From Sycobia sp. Sy_11 (lineage: Eukaryota > Arthropoda > Insecta > Hymenoptera > Epichrysomallidae), in NCBI GenBank assembly GCA_018907035.1, contig JACCIC010000228.1, forward strand, positions 747,501 through 811,500: 64,000 nt of DNA, read 5' to 3'. Below are positions 10,716-20,011 of the stretch, piece by piece; the first letter of the stretch is position 1; each line of letters opens with the position of its first letter. Under the pieces are notes generated by a model, which ran no database searches, was not told where the DNA came from, and was given only the letters and a program-made list of their open reading frames with translations. Position numbers and translations under genes: made by a program.

Positions 10716-11369
10716 TTGTATATAAGCAATCGACAAAAGTACAATTAAATTAATAAAGTTAAAATAAACAAACGCAACATAGATATTCAAATGAGTATAT
10801 ACTTGATATAAAATTATAATAAGTAGATAACAAACGGAACATCTAAACAGAATATCTAAATATTACATGAGTATTTTAAAATATTGTTATTCAAAATTCA
10901 TAAAAATATATTTAACAAATAAATAGCATTCACGCGTGGACTCATCAAAAAAATTATCTTGAATTATTGATGTCTTTAAGTGGATCTCTTTTTTGATATT
11001 TCTTATAATTCATCATTATTGAAAAAAATAGGTCTGATTTTACCAGGCATGTTCTTACAAAGTAGATAGTGTCCTTTTTTTGAAATAATTATGAATTGAA
11101 TGATCGGACTTTTAATTTCATTATATATTATTTTTTATGTTAATATATTACCGAATTTAGTCAAATATTCTGTGTTAATTTTTTATAAAATACATAATAA
11201 GATTTATACGTAGGTTTTAAATTGCTTACTATGCTAAGAACATAACAAAATCACCTAACTAATTTACTCTTATAATAAAATACAATCCCTATATTTGCGA
11301 ACATTTGAAAAATCTTCTTCTCTTTAGAAGTTCTAAATATATAAATATATACCTACTACTTTTATACAG
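10716..11369. other. Intron-like AT-rich sequence
   Basis: No coding signal. It leads into a pyrimidine-rich acceptor (ctacttttatacag) at 11369 for the first UNC80-like exon. Confidence 0.5.
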
Positions 11370-11546
11370 GGAAACTCTAGCCCCACGAACCTTGCATTTA
11401 AGAGATGGATTGAATAGACTATTTTGTTTAGTTCCATATGAAGTAATTACTCCTGATATTTGGGATCACGTAATGCCCTACTGGATGGAAGCCATTACTA
11501 ATGATGTTACGATATATGAACTTGAAGAATTGAAAGTAATTTTATG
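11370..11546 (+). CDS. unc80: UNC80-like gene, exon (first in window)
   Basis: The exon lies between acceptor tatacag (ends 11369) and donor TG|GTAAAC (GT at 11547). It encodes LAPRTLHLRDGLNRLFCLVP, then YEVITPDIWDHVMPYWMEAI and a segment ending LEELKVIL. I recognise this as a conserved stretch of UNC80, a very large scaffold subunit of the NALCN sodium-leak channel complex at the neuronal plasma membrane. The exon ends two bases into a codon and joins the next exon (TG+T) as Cys, giving VILCKILDPD without a break. No stops are present and the composition is normal coding. The family call is from memory of the protein; a search would settle it. Confidence 0.75.
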
Positions 11547-11611
11547 GTAAACATCTTAAACTATGTATTTTAATTTATATCAAAATAGCTTATTATTATT
11601 ATTTTTATTAG

Positions 11612-11895
11612 TAAAATATTAGATCCGGATTTAAGCCCTCTTGGATTTGACACTAACCGAATGTATGCTTTTATTACAAAACGATTTATTGACACAAAGA
11701 TGAATATTCAAAGGCAAGCTTTAGGTTGGTTGCAGACATTGACGATGATAGGAATAACAGTACCTCTATCTTTACTATTTTCTATGTTTTTTGATGGAGT
11801 AACCGTCAGTGGGAATGCAATTGACGCCGTTGATCAAAATACCACGGTATTATTAAACACAAACAATGAAAACTACTATAAAGAGGCACAATTAT
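11612..11895 (+). CDS. unc80: UNC80-like gene, second exon
   Basis: After a 65-base intron (11547-11611) the frame continues as KILDPDLSPLGFDTNRMYAF, then FITKRFIDTKMNIQRQALGW and LQTLTMIGITVPLSLLFSMF, then FDGVTVSG and a variable polar tail. This segment is typical of the helical-repeat body of UNC80. The donor at 11896 is TTAT|GTACGT, leaving one base of a codon. No further exon of this gene was found until 63831, whose acceptor is in the complementary phase. Confidence 0.75.
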
Positions 11896-13054
11896 GTACG
11901 TATCTCTTATTTACACTTTGAAAATTCAGATATTGTTAATTAATATGAGAAGTTTTAGTAAGTATTTTATCATGCTTATTAAATAGAGTTTTTAATGAAG
12001 AATAAAATATTTTCAGAACTCATGATATTTAAGTTAGTGTAATAGAATTCGTAGTTCACTATACTGTACGATGGTATCCGGTTAAGCCACTTTAACCCTT
12101 AGATGCTTACTCCGCCACCAAGTTGGTTCTAATATACAGCATTTCTTGTTCGAAGATTTGGGACCTCTTCTACTATCTGGATCAATTTGCCAGAGATTCT
12201 AGGATTTCTTGTGATTCGAATAGTATTTTTAGATTCGGATGGTTTGAAAAGAAAATATTTTTTTTTCATCATTGTTCGAAATTGTTGCCACAGACCATCA
12301 GCAATTATTTGTAATGTTCATAAAATACCATTTCAATAACAAGTATACTTTACAAAAATTTGTTTTCAATTCATAGTTTTTAAATAATCTATGGAATCTT
12401 TTTCAACTATGTTGTCTGCGAAGTGGAAAGAAAGCCATTAATGATTCACCTCATGTGTAATTGCTTTTATTAAAATTTATATTATTCTTTCCTTTTAAAG
12501 GTAAACAGCTTTATTACTGTAACTTAAAGTAAAACAAAACAACTATAGTACAAAATACGTCAAACCTGAACATTTCCTTACTGACATAAATAAGAATTAT
12601 GGCAGAGAGATTTTTAAAGAAGTTCTATGAGAGAAATAGCGCCATACCATCAAGCACTCTGCTAGTATTTTTATTAACCAGTAGGATTTCCTTATGCTCT
12701 AATTCCACAGAATAAAGGTAAAATAGAGTAGCTTGTTATTAATGCTGAATGCAGATGTTTAGGAGAACGGTATATAGCTTGTCATTGTCTTATAGCTATA
12801 TATGTAACTAACATTTCTACCAATGTTACATTCGGATGTTAAATTCTAAGTTAAATGTGATATTTTGGATATGAGCTTATTAATAGCATGCCTTCGTGAT
12901 CGAAAACAAGCAACATGAAATCGAACAAACGAAGTTAATTAGATATATGAGTCATATACCTAATATTCTTTTAGAAGATATTAAGAGGTCTTATTATTAA
13001 AATTGTTCAAGAAATTCTTATCTAAATTAACCCATCAGATAAAGTAGATTAATA
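11896..13054. other. Intron start, no recognised feature
   Basis: AT-rich intronic sequence. Short open frames here (such as 12123-12314) have no family resemblance. Confidence 0.45.
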
Positions 13055-13386
13055 ATAATAAATTAATAAATATTTCTATTGAACTTACAGTTCAATTAAA
13101 TAAATTAAAATTAAATTTAAATCTATGTCCTTACTTAAAATCACCCCCGTAGACTAGTCTGAAATAAAAATATATTAGCTGAATAAACAAATAGATATTT
13201 AAAAAATAGAATTTGTCAACATAAATATAGTTTATGCAGTCCACATATTACTTCTGGTTTAAAAGAACATTGTTTGAAGTTTTTACATTCTTTTGATTTT
13301 GTGAATGTGAATATTTTGGAATGAACGAAAAATATTCACATTTCCAGAAATCGTAATAATGTGAATTTAATGTTACAGTCAAGTAT
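13055..13386 (+). mobile_element. Penelope-like copy C, rearranged fragment
   Basis: A reverse-oriented pseudo-LTR end (aattaataaatatt ... tcacccccgtagactag ... tattagctga, 13061-13183) is joined to the end of a plus-strand GIY-YIG coding region (13230-13386: HITSGLKEHCLKFLHSFDFV, then a stop). The middle of the element is missing. The arrangement matches copy F (inverted 5' pseudo-LTR before GIY-YIG). Confidence 0.65.
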
Positions 13387-13800
13387 CGCAGCGGCCGGTA
13401 GCCCTCATCACCCCACGGCGTGTCCGTCGAGGGTCACGACGGGTATCGGTAAGGGCGTTGATCCTACTGCTGCTGGAGGCCGAGATGGAGGATGAGATTG
13501 ACCAGGAGAGGACCTAGGGTAAGGCATGAGCTCGTCCACGGCAGCGATCGTCGCGAAAGACGCTCGTCATTCGGAGGTAAGTTAACCGCACACTCTCCAG
13601 AGAGAGAAGACGACGCGGGCGTGATCCCAAGCCGAAGAAAACCTCAAAGCGCTCGCGCACGCCGTCGCACCTTGTCTCCAGTCCCCTTACCTCCCCGCTC
13701 CACGAGCTGCGCACGGTCGTCTGCTGAGGGATGACGAGGTTATGCCATCTAACCAATGCCACCGCATGGACTGGAGTACCGAGACGCACTCACGCGAAAA
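13387..13800. other. GC-rich island of unknown origin
   Basis: Composition changes sharply from AT-rich to GC-rich exactly where copy C ends. Open frames on both strands (13492-13734 +, 13514-13789 -) look like composition-driven shadows. It could be a 5' untranslated region of a retroelement that continues into the A-rich stretch. Confidence 0.35.
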
Positions 13801-15397
13801 AAAAGTATAATAAAGATAAAGTGAAGTTAATGACTAAATTTAAGTTAAGAGTTAAGTGAAATTAAAACAAAAACAAAAAAAAAACAATGAACAAGAAGAA
13901 GAAGAAAAAAATTATGAACAGTTGATAAGGCTAAAAAATAAATAGAGAACTTAAACAATAATAGTTAAAATTTTAAATCTAGACAGCGAAAAAAAGTGAA
14001 ATAAAAGCAATGGTAAATAATTGTGCCGGTATAATAATCGAAATTAACCAATCTAAAAAGGTACGAATAAACTAATAATACTAATAATGAAGTTAGTTAA
14101 TCTGAAAAAACCATTATAAATAATGTGAATAATATTAGAAATACAAACAGTGAATCTAAAATAATTATAATAAGTGATAATGAATTATTCCAAATGCAAG
14201 CATATAATCTAGTGAATCAACTCTGAATAATTACAAAAATATAATAATTGAAAATAATCAATCTAAAGCAGTATCAATAAATAATAAAAATACTGCTGAT
14301 ACAAATAATGAATCTGGAAAAGACAGCTATAAATAAGTTTGAAAACATAGATCAAAATGATAAATCTGAAATAATAGTAATAATAATAATAATAGTACGA
14401 AACTATACTAATAGTAGCAGTAGTACTATACTAAACGTACTAATAATAGTAAGAAAAAAATACTAAACCTATTCCAAATAAAAACAATAAATCCAGAAAA
14501 GCGAGTTCATATAATAAAAAAAATTATAATTAAGAAGAAACGATCTAAGACATTGGCAGTCAACAATAGAAACAGTTTGTAAATAAAAATAATGAAATTG
14601 GAAATGAAGCGATGAATAGTTTGGCAAATATAACACAGGAAAATAATGACTGTCAACAGATAAACAAACATAATGAACATATTATAAATATATCTGAAAT
14701 GTACAACTGTGAATACTTTGAAAATGTTATGAAAGAGGAAGAATAAAATAATACAAACATCAAAAAATAATAATAATAATAATAATAATGCTAATGCTAA
14801 GAATAACAGGTAAGGAAATTGGTGCAACATTTTACATAATATTAAAGATACTGGGGACATGGTAGAAATCATAAACTAAAAAGCTGAAAGGAAATAATAG
14901 TTCAGTTAAGAGAAATTTAGAAAGGTGTACAGTGAAAATAAAAATTGAAATTGAAGTGACTGCAGAAGTTCTGCAGAAAGAAAAGTGACAGTAAAAATGG
15001 TAAGAATAGAGAAATTTCAGATAACGTCGGGATGTGGGATCCAGATATTGAAGACATATCGTTAAGGAAGAAACGAAACAAATTTAATTAAACAACAACA
15101 TTGATCCAGTAAAGCTGAAGCTCCTAAAAATGTTATAGTTATCAGACCTCGTAGGTCAGTACAACTATCAGACAGTCTTCAAGTTTAGTGATTATCGAAG
15201 ATGATGCGGATAAACAATTATGATTGTATATATCCTTTAAATCTAAATTGCAGTATAAAGTTGTGAGGTTCAATAATAGACTAATAAATAATAAGTTCTT
15301 CTACAAGCGTATCATGTAAATGTTGTATGTAAAAGTTCTTAGGAAAAACAAAACAAAACAAAAAAAATTTTTTTAGTATGTAAGATCGTATGATCGT
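13801..15397 (+). other. A-rich region with decayed asparagine-rich reading frames
   Basis: About 1.6 kb of strongly A-rich plus strand with (AAT)n tracts (e.g. 14768-14790). Short pieces read as polar low-complexity protein, for example WDPDIEDISLRKKRNKFN near 15036 and SVIIEDDADKQL-like sequence near 15190. It may be the decayed first ORF of a retroelement. No family is identified. It abuts the truncated left end of the DNA transposon at 15398. Confidence 0.35.
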
Positions 15398-16734
15398 ATG
15401 AAAAAACTTTTTATGAGCGAATTTGGTGCCGTAATGTAGACGTTGCAGCTACGTAGTGTAAACATGACTCGCGTATTCAAAAATTTCTGTGAATGAAATT
15501 GGTATGATAATTGAGACGTTGCAACTACGTAGCAAACGTTCATTTGCTGGCTACGTAGCTGAAACGTCTGCATAAAACATCTGTAAGGTTATATATAAAA
15601 TTATTATATGATTCAAATTTTTGTTTTAAGAAAAAATAATTTACACATTCTTTTAATCACATTTATTTTATTTGTATTATTCTATTCGTATAACAATAAA
15701 AGTATACTCGAACGCGAACATTTATATTTTATCAATCATAATATTTTATATTATTTTCAGGTACGTCCTCTTACACATATTATATAAAACAAAATACTAT
15801 AATATTATCGCAGATATAAAATTAATTAATTGATATATTTATACATGTACAACTAGAACGATTCCTCTGAAAGAATTCTGAACAATATTCTTACTAGCAT
15901 TTTTATGTTTATAGAAAATCCTGTAATATTACTATATAAGAATCATTTTACAATCCTCATAATATCGTTCCCATTTCTACAGTATTGCTATGGAAAACTC
16001 TTAAAAAATCCTATAGAAATTTCTTATAAATAAGTTTCAATTCGGAGTACCAGTATGAAATATTTTGCACATAATAGTATAATATATAGACAATTGTACA
16101 AAGTAAATAAGAATATCGTATGAACGTTTGTACTGATTTTAAGACCTATAAATTTGCAGAGCAAGTGTCCAAGATGGGAAAAGTAGCGAAATTATCTTTA
16201 TAAGCTAACTTCATTAATTTTGCAGTTATCCGCTTTATATTCCAAGAATTAAGATTATCATTATTAACATTATTATAATCACTAATGATATTTATTCCTA
16301 TAATACTCGATGCACATGGACAGTCATATAAATCACCAAGGATTTTCAGTTTTCGACCTATCACAGAAATTTCTTCAACGTTACATTGAATTATATTTAG
16401 AACTTTCATAATATATTTTCTATCTATTAAGATACAGTTATTTTTATCATCAATATAATTTTATTCCAAAAGAATTGAAGTTAGTGCTTTTGTATTATAT
16501 TCCGATCTTGAAGAACGGAAGTAAGACTACCTTCAATAGAATTTTATGCACATAACAATATTTTTTAATAAATTCTATAAAATATTATATAAAACAAAAT
16601 ATTATAATAGTGTATCTCATATCAAATATAAAATTAGCAAATCTCTATATTTTAATTATGCATATATGATATCAAATAAAAATATAACATTGGCGAGGTT
16701 TAATGTTTTTTTGCTACAGAATAAGGTAGGGAAA
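15398..16734 (-). repeat. Left arm of the long inverted repeat
   Basis: Reverse complement of 29181-30524 with few differences. It includes a copy of the transposase C-terminal reading frame (16146-16409, minus: MKVLNIIQCNVEEISVIG..., one or two residues different from the right copy). Outer similarity stops abruptly at 15398; inner similarity stops at GGTAGGGAAA (16725-16734). Confidence 0.9.
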
Positions 16735-17790
16735 AGTATTAATTCCTACTATAAAAAGTATATACAACTGTACTTTTTGTACATATCAATAATCGCTTTC
16801 CCCATCTGCAGCATCGGAGTTCATATCATCCATACTCTTTTTAATTTTTTTACGACTTTCACAAGAAACTCTTTGGATGTGAAGTTTACTCTTCTCTTTT
16901 CTATAAAAAAAATTTTTAATAGTGATGATAAATTAAATTTTGAAAATATTTTATTTAAATATACAAAATATTTTCAATATTTAGTTTCATATAGACTATA
17001 ATGTCATACTTTGTGATTTTCTATAAAAAACAATCATTATTCAATATTAAATACATACTTATCATTTTTTCCCACAGTTCTCTGAATCCTTCTGGTCGCT
17101 TGTTTTAACCAATCTTTAGCCGCGGACTCCGCAAAATGTGAAGTAAAATTCGGAAACTTAGTTACGGCAACATTTTATATTATTTCCCAAACTCTATGCT
17201 TTTGGAAACTGTTCTTGTTCCGTACACCACAGAAACTATAATGAACTGCTACTTTATCGGTAAAAATTTCATGTAGCATTTTTCGTACACCTTTGTGACC
17301 ATCTCTGCCACCAATTGATCGAAGAAATCGTCCCTCCATCAGAAAAATAAAATTATTGAAATACCTTTCAAACACTTTAATAATAATGGAATATAATTGT
17401 TAAAAAATACCACTTTATAATAGGTATCGTTATTTTTCAAATCTTCGTCGAATTTCGTAAATTTAACAACATCGCTAAAGGGAAACATTTTCCTTATCTG
17501 CCATAAATCGTGAGGTTCTTCAGAGGAGGGCAACAACAGGCTGGCTTCTTCATATTTTACTTTAAGCTCTGCCTGATTCCATAAGATTTCGTGATTCATT
17601 TCTGTAAAACAATTATATTATAAAAATATAAAAACCACGTTACACATAAACTAAGAAAAAATACCTTACCAAGATTATACAATTATTTTTCAACTGTAGA
17701 CATATTTTGTATTTCATTTAATGGTATTATCTTAGATTTCTCAAAATTTGAATTTTTACTCCCGAGATCTGTAAATATATGCGAATATTA

Positions 17791-17821
17791 TTAGGAGTGT
17801 GAATAAGTCTTTCCCGTTTTT
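17791..17821. repeat. Mariner left terminal inverted repeat
   Basis: TTAGGAGTGTGAATAAGTCT and following TTCCCG match the inverse of 19046-19075 with a few mismatches in the outer 8 bases. Confidence 0.9.
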
Positions 17822-17962
17822 TGTAAGAGATGGCGCCACCAATACTGTGCGAGTATTCAATGTTTACATATGTCATAATCAAAGCTTATTCATATGTCAA
17901 CAATTCCATACTAACACATTAGTTAAAATTTTTTCGCATCATAAATTTTTGATATCGTGAAA

Positions 17963-19000
17963 ATGTCGAAATTTGAGCCGAGTCGACGTCATTTGCGGGA
18001 AGTTTCACTTTATTGGTTCAATTTGAAGAAATCTGCTGCGGAGACGCATCGATTGCTTCAGGAGGCTTATGGAGAAGGTTGTGTCGATGATTCAAGTGTT
18101 CGCGGATGGTTTCGACGCTTCAAAAGCGGTGATTTCGACGTGGAAGACAAGGAGCGCTCCGGGCGGCCGCAAATCTTTGAAGATCGAGAATTGGCGACTT
18201 TGGTTGATGAAGATTCTTGTCAAACGCAAGAAGAACTTGCTGAAGCATTGGGAGTTGACCGAACAACCATTTCCAAGCGTTTGAAAACCATGGGAATGAT
18301 CCAAAAGCAAGGAAATTGGGTGCCGTACGAACTGAAGCTGAGAGACGTCGAACGGCGTTTCTTCACTTGCGAACAGCTGCTTCGGCGACATAAAAGAAAG
18401 GGTTTTCTGCATCGTATCGTGACTGGCGATGAAAAGTGGATACGTTACGATAATCCGAAGCGAAGAAAATCATGGGGACTACCCGGCCATGCATCATCAT
18501 CGACGGCCAAGCCAAATATTCATGGCGCCAAGCTCATGCTCTGTATATGGTGGGACCAGCTAGGTGTGGTTTACTATGAGCTTCTGAAACCGAATGAAAG
18601 GATCACAGGCGAGGTCTATCGACGACAATTGATGCGTTTGATCCGCTCACTGCGAGAAAAACGGGCACAATACTCCGACAGGCACGACAAAGTTATTTTG
18701 CAACATGACAATGCTCGCCCACATGTTGCACCGCCGGTGAAAACATACTTCGAAACGCTCAAATGGGAAGTTCTACCCCACCCGCCGTATAGTCCAGACG
18801 TTGCTCCGTCTGATTACCATCTTTTCAAATCGATGACGCATGGCCTGGCTGACCAGCACTTCCATTCCTACGAGGAAGCCAAAAAATGGGTGGATGACTG
18901 GATAGAGGCCAAACCGGTCGAATTTTTTCGCAACGGGATTCGTATGTTGCCAGAAAGTTGGGAAAAAGTTGTAGCTAGCGATGGCCAATACTTTCAATAA
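17963..19000 (+). CDS. Mariner transposase, intact, DD34D
   Basis: 345 codons from the ATG at 17963 (MSKFEPSRRHL), the same length as Mos1 transposase; the GTG two codons earlier is not needed. It catalyses cut-and-paste transposition at TA. Seen: an N-terminal double helix-turn-helix region (residues about 1-110), the linker motif WVPYEL, then the catalytic triad: Asp in IVTGDEKW (about residue 156), Asp in LQHDNARPH (about 249), Asp in APSDYHLF, with exactly 34 residues between the second and third. The C-terminus WEKVVASDGQYF is also family-typical. No stop or frameshift. Regulation is not visible beyond the terminal repeats. Activity is inferred. Confidence 0.93.
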   Translation: MSKFEPSRRHLREVSLYWFNLKKSAAETHRLLQEAYGEGCVDDSSVRGWFRRFKSGDFDVEDKERSGRPQIFEDRELATLVDEDSCQTQEELAEALGVDRTTISKRLKTMGMIQKQGNWVPYELKLRDVERRFFTCEQLLRRHKRKGFLHRIVTGDEKWIRYDNPKRRKSWGLPGHASSSTAKPNIHGAKLMLCIWWDQLGVVYYELLKPNERITGEVYRRQLMRLIRSLREKRAQYSDRHDKVILQHDNARPHVAPPVKTYFETLKWEVLPHPPYSPDVAPSDYHLFKSMTHGLADQHFHSYEEAKKWVDDWIEAKPVEFFRNGIRMLPESWEKVVASDGQYFQ

Positions 19001-19045
19001 TTCATTTGTAACCATTTTTTCATAATAAAGGCTCAAAATTTGAAA

Positions 19046-19075
19046 AAAACGGGAAAGACTTATTCACATACCTGA
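19046..19075. repeat. Mariner right terminal inverted repeat
   Basis: Ends ...CACATACCTGA just before TA; inverse of the left end. Confidence 0.9.
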
Positions 19076-19077
19076 TA

Positions 19078-19628
19078 TAAAATATAAAAATATTAAAATT
19101 TTATGTCTCTATATGATTATGCTGATGTACTTATAATTTTTATATTTTAATTATGATTCAAGGAATTTTAATCACTTGCTTCGTGCATACATTAATAATC
19201 CAAAATAACGTAAATTAAAACACCAAAAACTAATTTAGAAATTTAAAATTTTTTATAATTCTCATAAGTTTTTAACACAAATTATTTTCTTTAAAATGGA
19301 TTTTGTTATGAAATGCACTTGCAATATACGATATTTTTTCAAATAATTATTTTTTAAACGATTTAAAAGTTTTAAAAGTTTTTAATGTTTGTCTAAAATA
19401 TTTAAGCACAAACCTTCTTAGAATTCATATAACAATATTTTTGATTGCAAATAAGTATATTTAATAATCCTTTGATTAACTATTTTTTGAAGTATCTTAT
19501 AACTCCATTAGGTATTAAAAATAAATATTTAAACTCATGAAAAATATTTAAGAGCAAAATGAATCAGTTTTCGAAATCCCCCTGCCTTATACTACAGAAT
19601 AACTTATTTGGTTACCAGAGGTATGTAC
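19078..19628. other. Intron sequence of the DUF4806-type gene
   Basis: AT-rich, no coding signal. It lies between the mariner and the exon ending at 19629. Confidence 0.5.
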
Positions 19629-19780
19629 CTAATTGTTTCTTCTGTAACATAGCGAATGCATTCTTCGATTCTATTCCTGAAATAAATATCTTCATCTTTT
19701 GGATAGGATGATATACGATCCTCGAGGAGTTCTGCACATTTTTGCATCGCTAATGCATATGTTTCTGTGAAATAAAAATG

Positions 19781-19787
19781 GTGTGTG

Positions 19788-19801
<14 letters not shown>
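19781..19801. repeat. (GT)n on the 3' side of the R1-clade LINE
   Basis: About 10 GT units directly against the element's poly(A)/T tract. With the (TG)n at 24523-24594 it shows that the LINE lies inside one AC/GT microsatellite. Confidence 0.95.
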
Positions 19802-19818
<17 letters not shown>

Positions 19819-20011
19819 TTTTTTTTATTAGGCGTAGGCAGAGCAAGCTCTGCACTAGTGGCCTCTCGAAACCAGCATCCCGCCGGAACTATCCGGGAAT
19901 ATTACTTCGGCGGGGCTGTTAATTAGCCTATACGACTCATCTTCTTATGACACTATCCTACGTCCCCCATCCACACAGGTGATCAGGGGTTCGGTGTTCG
20001 TCCTCTGTATC

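Larger units (their letters stand above)
17791..19075 (+). mobile_element. Full-length Mos1-like mariner transposon
   Basis: 1,285 bases, flanked by TA on both sides (17789-17790, 19076-19077). Terminal inverted repeats begin TTAGGAGTGTG (left) and TCAGGTATGTG (right, reversed) and share GAATAAGTCTTTCCCG, about 28 bases in all. It contains one open transposase gene. It lies in an intron of the minus-strand DUF4806-type gene, about 20 bases before that gene's acceptor at 17769. Size, TA target and coding content fit the mauritiana-type mariners. It is the best-preserved autonomous element in the window. Confidence 0.95.

Noticed and set aside
10578..10790. Minus-strand frame at the Penelope arm
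   Set aside because: Translation of AT-rich pseudo-LTR, no domain.
14507..14872. Minus-strand membrane-like frame
   Set aside because: Leucine/phenylalanine-rich because of the (AAT)n and A-rich plus strand, not a real membrane protein signature.
16546..17001. Plus-strand 151-residue frame
   Set aside because: It lies over the minus-strand last exon and inverted-repeat arm; AT-driven.
18092..18412. Minus-strand frame inside the mariner
   Set aside because: Antisense shadow of the intact transposase.
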